Of a stretch of DNA of 64,000 bases, positions 50,257 through 59,187 are shown one piece after another (position 1 is the first letter of the stretch; each line of letters begins with the position of its first letter). The position numbers and the translations under genes were made by a program. The stretch is from assembly GCF_900105175.1 (NCBI RefSeq), contig NZ_LT629771.1, forward strand, positions 3,596,001 through 3,660,000, in the 5' to 3' direction. Under the pieces are notes generated by a model. It saw only the letters and a program-made list of their open reading frames with translations. It did no database searches and was not told the DNA's origin. Origin of the DNA: Jiangella sp. DSM 45060 (lineage in GTDB: Bacteria > Actinomycetota > Actinomycetes > Jiangellales > Jiangellaceae).

Positions 50257-52335
50257 TCACGGCAAGGCTCCCGCGGACACCTCCGGCCGGTCCTCACCCG
50301 CGTCAGGTGATCCGGCCCGCAGGCTCAGATCGACGTACAGGTAGCCGAGCACGAGCGCGACGAACGGGATGGTGACGACGTAGACCAGCGCGGTGATCAG
50401 ATTGATCACGTTGAACGAGCCGTCGGACACCAGCAGCAGCACGACCCCCACGAACGGCCCCGTGATCGCGCCCAGCCCCACCACCAGCGCCGCCACCGCC
50501 GTCGCCCGCCACCACTGACCGCGCACGACGTCGCGGCTGCGGTGGAACGCCGCGCCGGCCGGGCGGTCCTCCATCATGACGGCCTGGACGGCGAACCCGT
50601 TGCGCACCGCGTAGATCAGCGCGAGCGGCGCCGTGAAGACGAACAGCAGCAGCGCCCACACCACGAGCACCAGCCGCGCCGCCACCAGCGCCAGCGGCCG
50701 CAGCTTGGCCCGCACCGCCCGGTACGCCGACAGCACCGTCACCGGCTGCCCGTCGTCGAGGTCGCGCAGCGCCTGCGCCGTCGCCGCGACGACGCAGAAG
50801 TACGCGAGCAGCGAGATCGCCCCGCCCATCAGCACGACGACGAACACCGTCGCCGCGTTCTGGTCGCCGTCGGTGTCGACCAGCGACGTCAGTTCGCCGG
50901 CCTCGACCAGCAGCCACTGCAGCCCCGCCGCCAGCAGCATGACCGGCAGGTACACCAGCCCGATCCCGATGAACAGCAGCGGGTGCCGCCCGTACATGCG
51001 CCGCGCGGCGACGATGATCCGGCCCCAGCTGCGCCGCTGTCTGACGGGGTACGGGTCGCCGGGACCCCAGCGGGTGCGGCTGGCGATGGCGGCGAGCACC
51101 CCGACGATGACCGCGAGACCGAGCAGCACGGCCGGCGGGTTGCGGATCAGCTGCCGCAGCAGGTTCGAGCCGCCCTCGACGACGCCGCAGAACGCGTCGG
51201 TGGCCGTCGGCGCGAGCGACGCGCCGAGGGGGACGGTCGCGCTGGAGTCGCGCCAGCTGTCCTCCGACCAGCGGATCGGCGCCGTCCACTGGGTCTTCAT
51301 GTTCGGGCCGGTCGGGCCGTTGTAGAACGCTTCCTGACGTTCGCCCCAGCGGCCGCGGAACCCCAGCCACGGGTAGCCGTCCTGGGAGCCGGCGGTGGGC
51401 ACGACGTCGGTCCGGGTGCGCAGCTGGGTGTGCGGCCCGGTGGCGTCGTCGCAGCCCACTCCGGTCGCGGAGCTGGCGCCGAGGTACAGCGCCGGGCTGA
51501 AGAAGTTCGCGTGCGAGCCCTCCGCCGGGTAGACGACCGGGTGCGTGCCGTCGACGATCTCCATCTTCTTGTCGCCCCAGTCGGCCCGCTCGGCGCCGGA
51601 GTGCTGGCTGTAGCCGATGCTCGTCGGGTCGACCTCCAGCGCGGCCGCGGCGTCGGGGGCGTCGAAGACGAGCTGGATCATCTCCCAGTCGCCCTCGTGG
51701 AGGTTGTTGAAGTCGTTGAAGATGTAGAAGAACCAGTACTGGACGGCGAGCTGGTCGGGCCGCGCGGCGTCCTCGACGACCCGGCCGTAGACGGTCGGGA
51801 CGGTGCCACTGCTGACGGTCCGGGCCCACTGCTCGTAGCCGCACCCCGGGTCGAGCGCGTCGCCGGGGAAGTCGAGGTGGTAGTCGAGCAGGCCGGCGCC
51901 GATGTCGTCGGCGCTCGGCGCGATGCCGACCAGGTCGTTCGTCGTCCACGGGCCGCGCAGCGCCACACCGTCGTTGTCCATCAGCACGTCGACGTCGACC
52001 GGCAGGTACGGCTCACCGTTGCCGCACGGCTCCAGCTGCTCCCTGACGCGCACGACCGGCGCGTACCGCTCGACCAGCTCGTCCTCCTCCGGCTCCAGCG
52101 TCCGGACGGCGGACGGCGGCGGCGCGCTCGCGACGGGAACGGCGTCGACGGTGACGGCAGCGGCCGCCCCGGCCGTCGTCGCCGCCGCGACGGGGACAGC
52201 GTCCAGAGTGACACCGGCGGGCGCCCCAGCCGTCGTCGTCGCGGCCGCCGCGGCGTCGGCCGGAGCCAGGACCGCGGGCATCGTCGTCGCCGCAACCGCG
52301 ACCAGGGCGAGCAGCGCCGGCACCATGGCGATCAC
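50257..52335 (-). CDS. Vps62-like extracytoplasmic domain fused to membrane domain
   Basis: The 692-residue protein has a signal sequence (MVPALLALVAVAATTMPAVL) and an Ala/Thr/Val linker with an internal duplicate around TLDAVPVAAATTAG and TVDAVPVASAPPP. Residues about 80-390 resemble the Vps62 family (AVQYWFFYIFNDFNNLHEGD, WEMIQLVFDAP, YPAEGSHANFFS). The rest has about six membrane helices, such as LLGLAVIVGVLAAIASRT, LVARLVLVVWALL-type segments and VVGLGAITGPFVGVVLLL. The C-terminal part resembles actinobacterial DUF7847-like membrane domains. The fusion suggests an exported lipid- or wall-linked sensor or transporter; the role is not known. Confidence 0.75.
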   Translation of the reverse strand: MIAMVPALLALVAVAATTMPAVLAPADAAAAATTTAGAPAGVTLDAVPVAAATTAGAAAAVTVDAVPVASAPPPSAVRTLEPEEDELVERYAPVVRVREQLEPCGNGEPYLPVDVDVLMDNDGVALRGPWTTNDLVGIAPSADDIGAGLLDYHLDFPGDALDPGCGYEQWARTVSSGTVPTVYGRVVEDAARPDQLAVQYWFFYIFNDFNNLHEGDWEMIQLVFDAPDAAAALEVDPTSIGYSQHSGAERADWGDKKMEIVDGTHPVVYPAEGSHANFFSPALYLGASSATGVGCDDATGPHTQLRTRTDVVPTAGSQDGYPWLGFRGRWGERQEAFYNGPTGPNMKTQWTAPIRWSEDSWRDSSATVPLGASLAPTATDAFCGVVEGGSNLLRQLIRNPPAVLLGLAVIVGVLAAIASRTRWGPGDPYPVRQRRSWGRIIVAARRMYGRHPLLFIGIGLVYLPVMLLAAGLQWLLVEAGELTSLVDTDGDQNAATVFVVVLMGGAISLLAYFCVVAATAQALRDLDDGQPVTVLSAYRAVRAKLRPLALVAARLVLVVWALLLFVFTAPLALIYAVRNGFAVQAVMMEDRPAGAAFHRSRDVVRGQWWRATAVAALVVGLGAITGPFVGVVLLLVSDGSFNVINLITALVYVVTIPFVALVLGYLYVDLSLRAGSPDAGEDRPEVSAGALP

Positions 52336-52368
52336 CCTAGCCCCGCGCCGGGACCGTGGGCGGGAGGT

Positions 52369-54111
52369 TCAGCGGGCCCGTTTGGAGCTGGCCGCGCTCT
52401 CGAGCAGTTCCTCGGCGTGCGCCCGCGCCGACGCCGATCCCTCGAGGCCGGCGAGCATGCGTGACAGCTCGCTCACCCGGCCGGTGTCGTCGAGGGTTTC
52501 GACGCCGCTGCTGGTGACGCGGCCGTCGTCGGACTTCACGACCTTGAGGTGGTGGTCGGCGAACGCCGCGACCTGCGGCAGGTGCGTCACCACCAGGACC
52601 TGCGCGTGCTTCGCCAGCATGGCCAGCCGCCTGCCGACCTCGACCGCCGCCTTCCCGCCCACCCCGGCGTCGACCTCGTCGAACACGAACGTCGGGACCG
52701 GGTCGGCGCCGGCGAACACCACCTCGATGGCCAGCATGAGCCGGGACAGCTCGCCGCCGGACGCGCCCTTGTCGAGCGGCCGCGGCTGGCCGCCGTTGTG
52801 CGCGGTGAACAGGATCTCGACGTCGTCGACGCCGTTCGGGCCGAAGCCGTCGCGCGGCCGGACCTCGACGACGATGCGGGCGTGCGGCATGGCGAGCGCG
52901 GTGAGCTCGACGCTGACGTCGTCGGCGAACCGGGCGGCGGCCTCGGTGCGCGCCTTGGTGATGGTCGTGGCGAGGTCGCCCAGCTCGGCGGTCAGCGACT
53001 CGCGCTCCTGTCCGAGCGCCGCGACCCGATCGTCGTCGCCGTCGAGCTCGAGCAGCCGCCGCGACCCCTGCTCGGCCCACGCCAGGACCTCGTCGATGGT
53101 CTCGCCGTATTTCCTGGTCAGCGCGGTGAGCGCGGCGCGGCGGGACTGGACCTCGGCGAGCCGCTCGGGGTCGGTGTCGATGCCGGCGCCGTAGGACGCG
53201 AGGTCGGCGGCGACGTCGCCGACCAGGTACGCGACCTCGGCGAGCCGGTCGGCCAGGGCGGCCAGCTCGGGGTCGTGGTCGCGTTCGGGGTCGAGCGCCT
53301 GGCGGGCCTGCGCCATCAGGGCGAGCACGTCCGGCGCGTCGGGCACGGTCTCGTCGCCGGACAGGTTCTGGTGCGCGGTGACGGCGGCGGTGCGCAGCGC
53401 GTCGGCGTGCGCGAGCCGGCCCTCCTCGCCGCGCAGGGCCTCGTCCTCGCCGGGCTGCGGGTCGACGCCCTCGACCTCGCCGAGGCCGAGCCGCAGCAGG
53501 TCGGCCTCCTGGGCGCGCTCGCGGGCCTTCGACGTGACCTCGTCAAGCTCGGCCTCGACGGCGCGCAGCCGCGCGTACCTCGTCGCATACTCGGCCAGCG
53601 GCTCGGCGACCGCGGCGCCGGCGTACCGGTCGAGCGCGGCGAGCTGCCGCGACGTCCGGAGCAGCCGCTGCTGGTCGCTCTGCCCGTGCACCGCGACCAG
53701 CCCGTCGGCGAGCTCGCCGAGCAGGCTGACCGGCGCGCTGTGCCCGCCGACGTGGGCGCGGGACCGGCCCTCGGCCATGACGGTGCGGCTGAGCAGCAGT
53801 TCGACGCGTGCGGTCTTCTTCTTGCCCGTGCCGGCAGGTTCGGCGGGCTCGAGCTCGGCGCCGGCCTCGGCCGCCCGCTCGGCCACCACCCCTCCGGCGT
53901 CGATCGTGACGCGGCCCTCGACCAGCGCGCGGCTGGTTCCGGTGCGGACGGCGCCGCCGTCGGCACGGCCGCCCATGAGCAGGTTGAGGCCGGTCAGCAC
54001 CATGGTCTTGCCGGCGCCCGTCTCCCCCGTCACGACGGTGAGCCCGGACCCCAGCTCCAGCTGAGCGTCGTCGATGACGCCGAGTCCACGGATACGGATT
54101 TCCTCAAGCAC
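52369..54111 (-). CDS. recN: DNA repair protein RecN
   Basis: The 580-residue SMC-like ATPase acts early in double-strand break repair. It starts at GTG 54111 with LEEIRIRGLGVIDDAQLELG, then the Walker A VVTGETGAGKTMVLTGLNLL. A long coiled coil follows around residues 170-350. The C-terminal signature is LDKGASGGELSRLMLAIEVV and the Walker B FVFDEVDAGVGGKAAVEVGR. Length and order match the family. It is followed leftward, after 33 bases, by the Vps62 fusion gene and preceded by nadK across a 287-base gap. Ku is also in this window, so two break-repair proteins are near each other but not linked. Confidence 0.96.
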   Translation of the reverse strand: MLEEIRIRGLGVIDDAQLELGSGLTVVTGETGAGKTMVLTGLNLLMGGRADGGAVRTGTSRALVEGRVTIDAGGVVAERAAEAGAELEPAEPAGTGKKKTARVELLLSRTVMAEGRSRAHVGGHSAPVSLLGELADGLVAVHGQSDQQRLLRTSRQLAALDRYAGAAVAEPLAEYATRYARLRAVEAELDEVTSKARERAQEADLLRLGLGEVEGVDPQPGEDEALRGEEGRLAHADALRTAAVTAHQNLSGDETVPDAPDVLALMAQARQALDPERDHDPELAALADRLAEVAYLVGDVAADLASYGAGIDTDPERLAEVQSRRAALTALTRKYGETIDEVLAWAEQGSRRLLELDGDDDRVAALGQERESLTAELGDLATTITKARTEAAARFADDVSVELTALAMPHARIVVEVRPRDGFGPNGVDDVEILFTAHNGGQPRPLDKGASGGELSRLMLAIEVVFAGADPVPTFVFDEVDAGVGGKAAVEVGRRLAMLAKHAQVLVVTHLPQVAAFADHHLKVVKSDDGRVTSSGVETLDDTGRVSELSRMLAGLEGSASARAHAEELLESAASSKRAR

Positions 54112-54227
54112 GGGACCTCAGCCTACCGTCGCAGGGCCGCGGGACGCGGTTGCGACTTGTCGGTGGATGCGTGGTTGTTCCCGGTCGCCGGACGCTCGAA
54201 CCCACGACATCCGAGCCTCGCGCCGCC

Positions 54228-54307
54228 GCGAGCCGCCCGGCCCCGCGAGCCACCCGGCCCCACGCGCCACCCGGCCCCACGCGCAACGCCCGGCCCCGCG
54301 AGCCACC
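54228..54307. repeat. 17-bp tandem repeat between recN and nadK
   Basis: Units of the form GCGAGCCACCCGGCCCC begin at 54228, 54245, 54262 and 54279, with a partial unit from 54298. They lie in the 287-base gap between recN and nadK (54112-54398), which shows no credible gene. The repeats are C-rich on the plus strand; several open frames cross them but their products are low-complexity Arg/Gly/Pro. Confidence 0.75.
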
Positions 54308-54398
54308 CCGCGCGCCGCGCGGCCTGGCCGCCACCCAGGCCTCGTCGAGCCGCCGTCGAGCCTGCCCGCATCGGCCGCCGTCGAACCGCACGTCCCGG

Positions 54399-55301
54399 TC
54401 ATGAGCGCGCGCCGCGCCAACCCTCGACCGGAAGCGCGAACTTCGCGACCAGCCGGTCGGTGAACGGGGCAGTGTGCAGCCGCGCGAGCCGAACCGGTTG
54501 CGTCCCGCGCGAAACCTCCACCCGTGCGCCGGGCGGCAGCTCGACCGCTCGGCGGCCGTCGCACCAGAGCACCGCGCCGCGGGTCCGATGCTGCACCGTG
54601 ACCGCCATGACCGACGTCGGCGCGACCACGAGCGGCCGGGCGAACAGGGCGTGCGCGCTGATCGGGACCATCAACAGCGCCTCGACCTCCGGCCACACCA
54701 CCGGCCCGCCGGCGCTGAACGCGTACGCCGTCGATCCCGTCGGTGTCGCCATGACGACGCCGTCGCAGCCCCACCGCGACAGCGCCCGCCCGTCGATCTC
54801 GGCGACGAGGTCGAGCATGCGCTCGCGGCTGGCCTTCTCGACACTGACCTCGTTGAGCGCCCAGCCGACGGCGGTCCGCGTGCCGTCGTTCCGCACGGCG
54901 ACGTCGATGGTCATGCGTTCCTCGACGACGTAGTCGCGCTTCACGATGTGGTCGACGGTGAATCCGAGATCGTCGACCTCGGACTCGGCGAGGAAGCCGA
55001 CGTGGCCGAGGTTGACGCCCAGGATCGGCGTGCCGGTGGGCCGGGCGACCTCGGCGCCGCGCAGGATCGTCCCGTCGCCGCCGATGACGACGACCAGTTC
55101 GCAGCCGTCGGCCGCGTTCGGATCGCCCTCGGCGACGACCGCCGCGACCCCGTCGGACTCGGGGATGTCGATGTCGTGACGCTCGTCGGCCATGACGCGG
55201 ACGTCGATGCCGGCCGCGCCGAGCTTGCCGATCACCTTCGCGGCGATCTGCCTGGCCTCCTCGCGCCCGGTGTGGGTGACGAGCAGCACCGTGCGGGTCA
55301 T
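54399..55301 (-). CDS. nadK: NAD kinase
   Basis: The 300-residue enzyme phosphorylates NAD to NADP using ATP or polyphosphate. It has the GGDG motif in LVVVIGGDGTILRGAEVARP, the Asn-Glu in VGWALNEVSVEKASRERMLD, and the conserved VMATPTGSTAYAFSAGGPVV. The C-terminal part GARVEVSRGTQPVRLARLHT is normal. The ATG overlaps the tlyA stop by four bases. The order tlyA-nadK-recN is the same as in mycobacteria. Confidence 0.96.
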   Translation of the reverse strand: MTRTVLLVTHTGREEARQIAAKVIGKLGAAGIDVRVMADERHDIDIPESDGVAAVVAEGDPNAADGCELVVVIGGDGTILRGAEVARPTGTPILGVNLGHVGFLAESEVDDLGFTVDHIVKRDYVVEERMTIDVAVRNDGTRTAVGWALNEVSVEKASRERMLDLVAEIDGRALSRWGCDGVVMATPTGSTAYAFSAGGPVVWPEVEALLMVPISAHALFARPLVVAPTSVMAVTVQHRTRGAVLWCDGRRAVELPPGARVEVSRGTQPVRLARLHTAPFTDRLVAKFALPVEGWRGARS

Positions 55302-56104
55302 GGCGGCCCTTCCTCTACAGCGCGCTGGACGTCTTCGGGGCGGACCTCGGGCGCGCCGGAGCGCAGCCAGAGGAAGTACTCGACGTTGCCGGAAGGGCCG
55401 GGCAGCGGGCTCGCGGTGACGCCGTTGACACCCAGGCCCAGCTCGCCGGCCGCCCGCGCGACGTCGACCACGGCCTCGGCCCGCAACGCGGGATCGCGCA
55501 CGACGCCGCCCTTGCCGACCCGTTCCTTGCCGACCTCGAACTGCGGCTTCACCATCAGCGCGAAGTCGGCGCCGGGCCGGCTCACCGTCACCAGCGGGCC
55601 CAGCACCAGTCGCAACGAGATGAACGACAGGTCGCCCACCACGACGTCGACCGGCTCGCCCACGATCTCCGGCGTCAGCTCACGGACGTTCGTGCGGTCG
55701 TGCACCTCGACCCGGTCGTCGGAGCGGATCGACCACGCCAGCTGCCCATACCCGACGTCGACCGCCACCACCGACGCCGCGCCGCGCCGCAACAGCACGT
55801 CGGTGAAGCCGCCGGTCGACGCGCCGGCGTCGAGACACCGCCGCCCGGCGACCGTGAACCCGGCCGGCTCGAACACATCCAGGGCGCCGGCCAGCTTGTG
55901 ACCGCCGCGCGAGACGTACTCGTCGCCCTCGGCCGGCTCGGTCACCAGCACCGCGTCGGCCGGATCGACCGCCGTCGCCGGCTTCGTCGCCACCCGCCCA
56001 CCGACCATCACCCGGCCATCGCCCACCAGCGTCGCCGCGTGTTCGCGCGAACGGGCCAGGCCACGGCGCACCAGTTCCGCATCGAGACGTCGTCGAGGTG
56101 GCAC
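55298..56104 (-). CDS. tlyA: TlyA 16S/23S rRNA cytidine-2'-O-methyltransferase (hemolysin A)
   Basis: The 268-residue enzyme methylates 16S and 23S rRNA; its loss gives capreomycin resistance in mycobacteria. The N-terminal S4 RNA-binding domain (RRRLDAELVRRGLARSREHA, DGRVMVGGRVATKPATAVDP) is followed by the FtsJ-like methyltransferase domain. That domain has VSRGGHKLAGALDVFEPAGF, CLDAGASTGGFTDVLLRRGA and VVGDLSFISLRLVLGPLVTV. I place the start at GTG 56104, which gives the same length as the mycobacterial protein. A longer frame to 56563 would run through the repeated tail of the neighbour in another frame and is rejected. Confidence 0.94.
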   Translation of the reverse strand: MPPRRRLDAELVRRGLARSREHAATLVGDGRVMVGGRVATKPATAVDPADAVLVTEPAEGDEYVSRGGHKLAGALDVFEPAGFTVAGRRCLDAGASTGGFTDVLLRRGAASVVAVDVGYGQLAWSIRSDDRVEVHDRTNVRELTPEIVGEPVDVVVGDLSFISLRLVLGPLVTVSRPGADFALMVKPQFEVGKERVGKGGVVRDPALRAEAVVDVARAAGELGLGVNGVTASPLPGPSGNVEYFLWLRSGAPEVRPEDVQRAVEEGPP

Positions 56105-56111
56105 CGCGCGA

Positions 56112-56747
56112 TCAGCCTTCGCCGTCGCCGGAGCCGGCGCTGCCCGTGTCCTCGCCCGGCGCCGACGCGGCACCAGGCTTCGACGTCCCGCCAGACACCA
56201 GCCACCCGCCAGGCGTCGGTCCCGCGCCGGGCGTCGGTCCCGCGCCGGGCCGCGGCGATCCACCGGCCACCGGCGCGACGCCAGGCGACGGTGATCCACC
56301 GGCCGCCGCCCCCGCGCCGGGCCGCGCCGAACCACCGGCCACCGACCCCGCACCAGGCGTCGCCGAACCACCGGCCACCGACCCCGCACCAGGCCTCGCC
56401 GAACCACCGGCCACCGACCCCGCACCAGGCCTCGCCGAACCACCGGCCACCGCCCCCGCACCAGGCGTCGGCGATCCGTCAGTCGTCCGCACCGCACCGG
56501 CTGCCGGCCGTGCGCCAGGCTCTGCGGCGTCACTGGGCGAGTCCGCCGCGCCGTGGCCGTCATCGCCGAAGTCGTCGTCGGCCACCGCGTCGGGCTCGCC
56601 GGACAGCCGGTCCTGCAGCACCTGATGGACCCACTCGACCACCGGGGCGTGCTCGTGCACCGGCAGACCCTCCAGCGCCTCGAGCGTCCGCACCGCCTCG
56701 TCGACCTGGGCGTCTCCGCTGCCGCCGTCGTCCGTCAGTTCCTGCAT
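56112..56747 (-). CDS. Rv1693-like protein with repetitive Gly/Pro/Ala tail
   Basis: The 211-residue protein starts at ATG 56747. Residues 1-60 (AVRTLEALEGLPVHEHAPVV, EWVHQVLQDRLSG) resemble the small conserved protein found upstream of tlyA in actinobacteria. After a short acidic part (ADDDFGDDGHGAADSPSDAA) comes a long tail with 12-residue units of the type VAGGSARPGAGS, six of them, encoded by 36-base repeats. The tail is disordered and its number of copies may vary between strains. The TlyA start is seven bases downstream. Role unknown; function of the core is not established. Confidence 0.8.
   Translation of the reverse strand: MQELTDDGGSGDAQVDEAVRTLEALEGLPVHEHAPVVEWVHQVLQDRLSGEPDAVADDDFGDDGHGAADSPSDAAEPGARPAAGAVRTTDGSPTPGAGAVAGGSARPGAGSVAGGSARPGAGSVAGGSATPGAGSVAGGSARPGAGAAAGGSPSPGVAPVAGGSPRPGAGPTPGAGPTPGGWLVSGGTSKPGAASAPGEDTGSAGSGDGEG
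56257..56472. repeat. Six 36-bp tandem repeats in the TlyA neighbour gene
   Basis: Units start GA[A/T]CCACCGGCC at 56257 and recur every 36 bp for six copies to 56472. The third to fifth copies are almost identical. 36 is divisible by three, so the repeat is in-frame in the gene read on the minus strand. Read in other frames the same DNA also yields long open frames, which explains several spurious ORFs here. Confidence 0.88.
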
Positions 56748-56757
56748 GACGACAACG

Positions 56758-57876
56758 CTAGTACGGCCGCGTGGGAGCACGGGTGATTCGGGCGGCATCG
56801 AGCGCGGCCCGGACCGACGCCGGGCCGGCGACCGTCCCGTTGCCGGCCTCGGCGGCATCGGCCGCGGCCCAGGCGGCGCCGCACGCCGCTCGCAGCGCGT
56901 CGAGCCCGCCTTCACCTGTACCGTCGCCGTCGACGCCCCCGCCGTCGACGCCCCCGCCGCCGGCTCCATCGCCGCGCGGGCCGACCTCGTCCGCCGTGAC
57001 CCGGGCGATCCGCAGGGTCCCACTGTCGACGACCGCGTGCCAGTCGCCCACCTTCGACTCGCCCGCGCGAACCGACAACGCCTCCGCCGGCCATCGCAGC
57101 GCCCGTAAGTCGAACCCCACGTAGGTCGGACGCAGCCGGGGCGGTGCGAGCACGAGGTCGATCGGATCGGTCACGCCGGTGAGTACCAGCAGGCTGTCCG
57201 CGCCGGACGCGTTGGCCCCCTCGATGTCGGTGTCGAGACGGTCGCCGACCACCAGCGGCCGCTCCGCCCGCGAGCGCAGCATGGCCTCGCGGTGCATCGG
57301 TGGCTCCGGCTTACCGGCGACTACCGGCTCGCGCCCGGTGGCCGTTCGAATCGCGTCGACCAGCGTGCCGTTGCCCGGCGCCCGTCCGCGGGCGGTGGGA
57401 ACCACCGGATCGGTGTTCGTGGCGACCCACGGCAATCCGGAGGAGACCGCGTACGTGCCCTCCGCCAGCATCGGCCAGCCGACCTGTGGTGAGAATCCCT
57501 GCACGACCGCGACCGGGCCGTCGTCGGCGCTCGACACCGGGATCAGGCACTGTTCGCGCAGCGCCACCTCGAGCCCTTCGCCGCCGACCACCAGCACCTT
57601 CGAGCCGCTAGGCAGCTGCTCGGCCAGCAGCCGCGCGGCCGCCTGAGCGGACGTGACGACCTCGTCGGGCCGTGCTTCGACGCCGATCTCACTGAGATGC
57701 GCGGCGACCCGTTCCGGCGGCCGCGAGGCGTTGTTGGTGACGAAGGCCAGCCGCATGCCGGCCGCGCGAGCCACCTGCAACGCGTCGGGCGCGTGCGGCA
57801 CCGGGTGGTCGCCGACGTAGACGACGCCGTCGAGGTCGAGGAGGGCGACGTCGTAGGTCTGGGTCAGGGGATGCAC
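56758..57876 (-). CDS. HAD-superfamily sugar/glycerol phosphatase (NagD type)
   Basis: The 372-residue phosphatase has motif I VALLDLDGVVYVGDHPVPHA with the nucleophile Asp, motif II LAFVTNNASRPPERVAAHLS and motif IV RPLVVGDRLDTDIEGANASG. The cap region contains GKPEPPMHREAML. It matches the mycobacterial gene at this place, described as a glycerol-3-phosphate phosphatase. The last 100 residues add a Gly/Asp-rich linker (GGGGVDGGGVDGDG) and an Ala-rich helix. I choose GTG 57876, nine bases after GGGAGG, rather than ATG 57885, which would touch that site. Confidence 0.88.
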   Translation of the reverse strand: MHPLTQTYDVALLDLDGVVYVGDHPVPHAPDALQVARAAGMRLAFVTNNASRPPERVAAHLSEIGVEARPDEVVTSAQAAARLLAEQLPSGSKVLVVGGEGLEVALREQCLIPVSSADDGPVAVVQGFSPQVGWPMLAEGTYAVSSGLPWVATNTDPVVPTARGRAPGNGTLVDAIRTATGREPVVAGKPEPPMHREAMLRSRAERPLVVGDRLDTDIEGANASGADSLLVLTGVTDPIDLVLAPPRLRPTYVGFDLRALRWPAEALSVRAGESKVGDWHAVVDSGTLRIARVTADEVGPRGDGAGGGGVDGGGVDGDGTGEGGLDALRAACGAAWAAADAAEAGNGTVAGPASVRAALDAARITRAPTRPY

Positions 57877-57885
57877 GGCACCCAT

Positions 57886-57891
57886 CCTCCC
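57886..57891 (-). promoter_or_regulatory. Ribosome-binding site deciding the HAD start
   Basis: On the minus strand GGGAGG lies directly before ATG 57885 (no spacing) and 9 bases before GTG 57876. Normal spacing supports the GTG as the true start. Confidence 0.6.
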
Positions 57892-57951
57892 AGCAGGTTC
57901 CCCCGGTGGTCGTGGCCGGGCAGCGGGTGCGGCCCGCGTACCATCCGCTAG

Positions 57952-59187
57952 ATGACCACCGCCGGGCCGCCGCTGCGGCTGACGCCGTTCCGCGCGACCA
58001 CGTACGCACCCGGCGCCGACCTGGCCGCGGTGGTATGTCCGCCGTACGACGTGATCGGTGACCGCGCGCTCGCCGAGTTCGAGGCGCACGACCCGCACAA
58101 CATCGTTCACCTGACGCTCCCCCGGCCGCTGCCGGGCGACGGCGACCGGTACGCCCGGGCCGCGCACACGCTGCGCGAGTGGCGCGAAGCCGGCGTGCTG
58201 CGCCGCGACCCGTCTCCGGCGCTGTACGTCTACCAGCACGTGACCACCGGGGGTTCGGCGATCGGCCTGGTGGGCGGCGTCGGTCTGGACGGACCCGTTC
58301 TTCCACATGAGAACACCTTTCCCGGCCCGGTGGCCGACCGCGCCGCGCTGATGAGCGCGACCCGGATGCAGCTCGAGCCGATCCTGCTGACGTATGACGG
58401 CGGCGGCGCGGCCAGCGAGGTCGTCGACCACGCGGCCGGCACGGAGCCGCACCTGGAGTTCACTGTCGCCGGCGAGTCGCACCGGCTCTGGCGCGTCGAC
58501 CAGCCCGACGCGCTGGCCGCCGTCGCCGCCGACCTGGCCGGCCGGACCGCGTTGATCGCCGACGGGCACCATCGGTTCGCCGCCTATCGCGCCGTACACG
58601 CCGCCGACCCCGTCCCTGCCGCCACCGATCACGGCCTCGCCCTGCTCGTCGACGCCGCACGGCATCCGCTGGAGCTGCGCGGCATCCACCGCAGTGTCTC
58701 GGGGCTCACCCTCGACGAGGCGGCGACCACCGCGGCGAAAGCCTTCGACGTCGTCGCGCTCGCTGCCGACGACGACCCCGCTGCCGCACTCGAAGCCGAG
58801 CGAGGCACCGCGTTCGTCATCGGCGACGGGCAGCGACAGGCGCTGCTGCGCTCGCCGCAGCCGACGACACTCGTCGAGGTCGTCCCCGCCGACCGCCCGG
58901 ACGGCTGGGCCGCCCTGGACGCCGGTGTGCTGGTGGACGTGCTGCTGGCTCATCTGTGGGGGGTCGACGACTCCGATCCACGCGTGACGTACCACCACGA
59001 CCGCCGGGACGCGCTGCGCGCGGCCGGGCGCGGTGCAGGGGTCGCCGTGCTGGTGCGACCGCCCGCGCTGGCGGACGTCCTGGCCCTGGCGGCCCGCGGT
59101 GAGCGGATGCCACGCAAGTCGACGTCGTTCGGGCCGAAGCCGTGGACGGGGCTACTGATGCGCGACCTCACCGCCGACCAGGACTAG
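57952..59187 (+). CDS. DUF1015 family protein
   Basis: The 411-residue protein has the family's N-terminus (LRLTPFRATTYAPGADLAAV, VCPPYDVIGD), the central LIADGHHRFAAYRAVHAADP and the C-terminal MPRKSTSFGPKPWTGLLMRD. These are the hallmark segments of DUF1015, a widespread family of unknown function, often with a suspected regulatory or kinase-like role. The start ATG 57952 is preceded by no strong ribosome-binding site. It is divergent from the HAD gene and overlaps the convergent SSB-like gene by 36 bases. Confidence 0.88.
   Translation: MTTAGPPLRLTPFRATTYAPGADLAAVVCPPYDVIGDRALAEFEAHDPHNIVHLTLPRPLPGDGDRYARAAHTLREWREAGVLRRDPSPALYVYQHVTTGGSAIGLVGGVGLDGPVLPHENTFPGPVADRAALMSATRMQLEPILLTYDGGGAASEVVDHAAGTEPHLEFTVAGESHRLWRVDQPDALAAVAADLAGRTALIADGHHRFAAYRAVHAADPVPAATDHGLALLVDAARHPLELRGIHRSVSGLTLDEAATTAAKAFDVVALAADDDPAAALEAERGTAFVIGDGQRQALLRSPQPTTLVEVVPADRPDGWAALDAGVLVDVLLAHLWGVDDSDPRVTYHHDRRDALRAAGRGAGVAVLVRPPALADVLALAARGERMPRKSTSFGPKPWTGLLMRDLTADQD

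Noticed and set aside
54104-54391. Minus-strand 95-codon frame between recN and nadK
   Set aside because: It crosses the 17-bp repeats, gives an Arg/Gly/Ala product and has no ribosome-binding site.
56105-56563. N-terminal extension of TlyA with repeated RGRWPVVRR units
   Set aside because: It is the 36-bp repeat of the neighbouring gene read in another frame. GTG 56104 gives the normal TlyA length.
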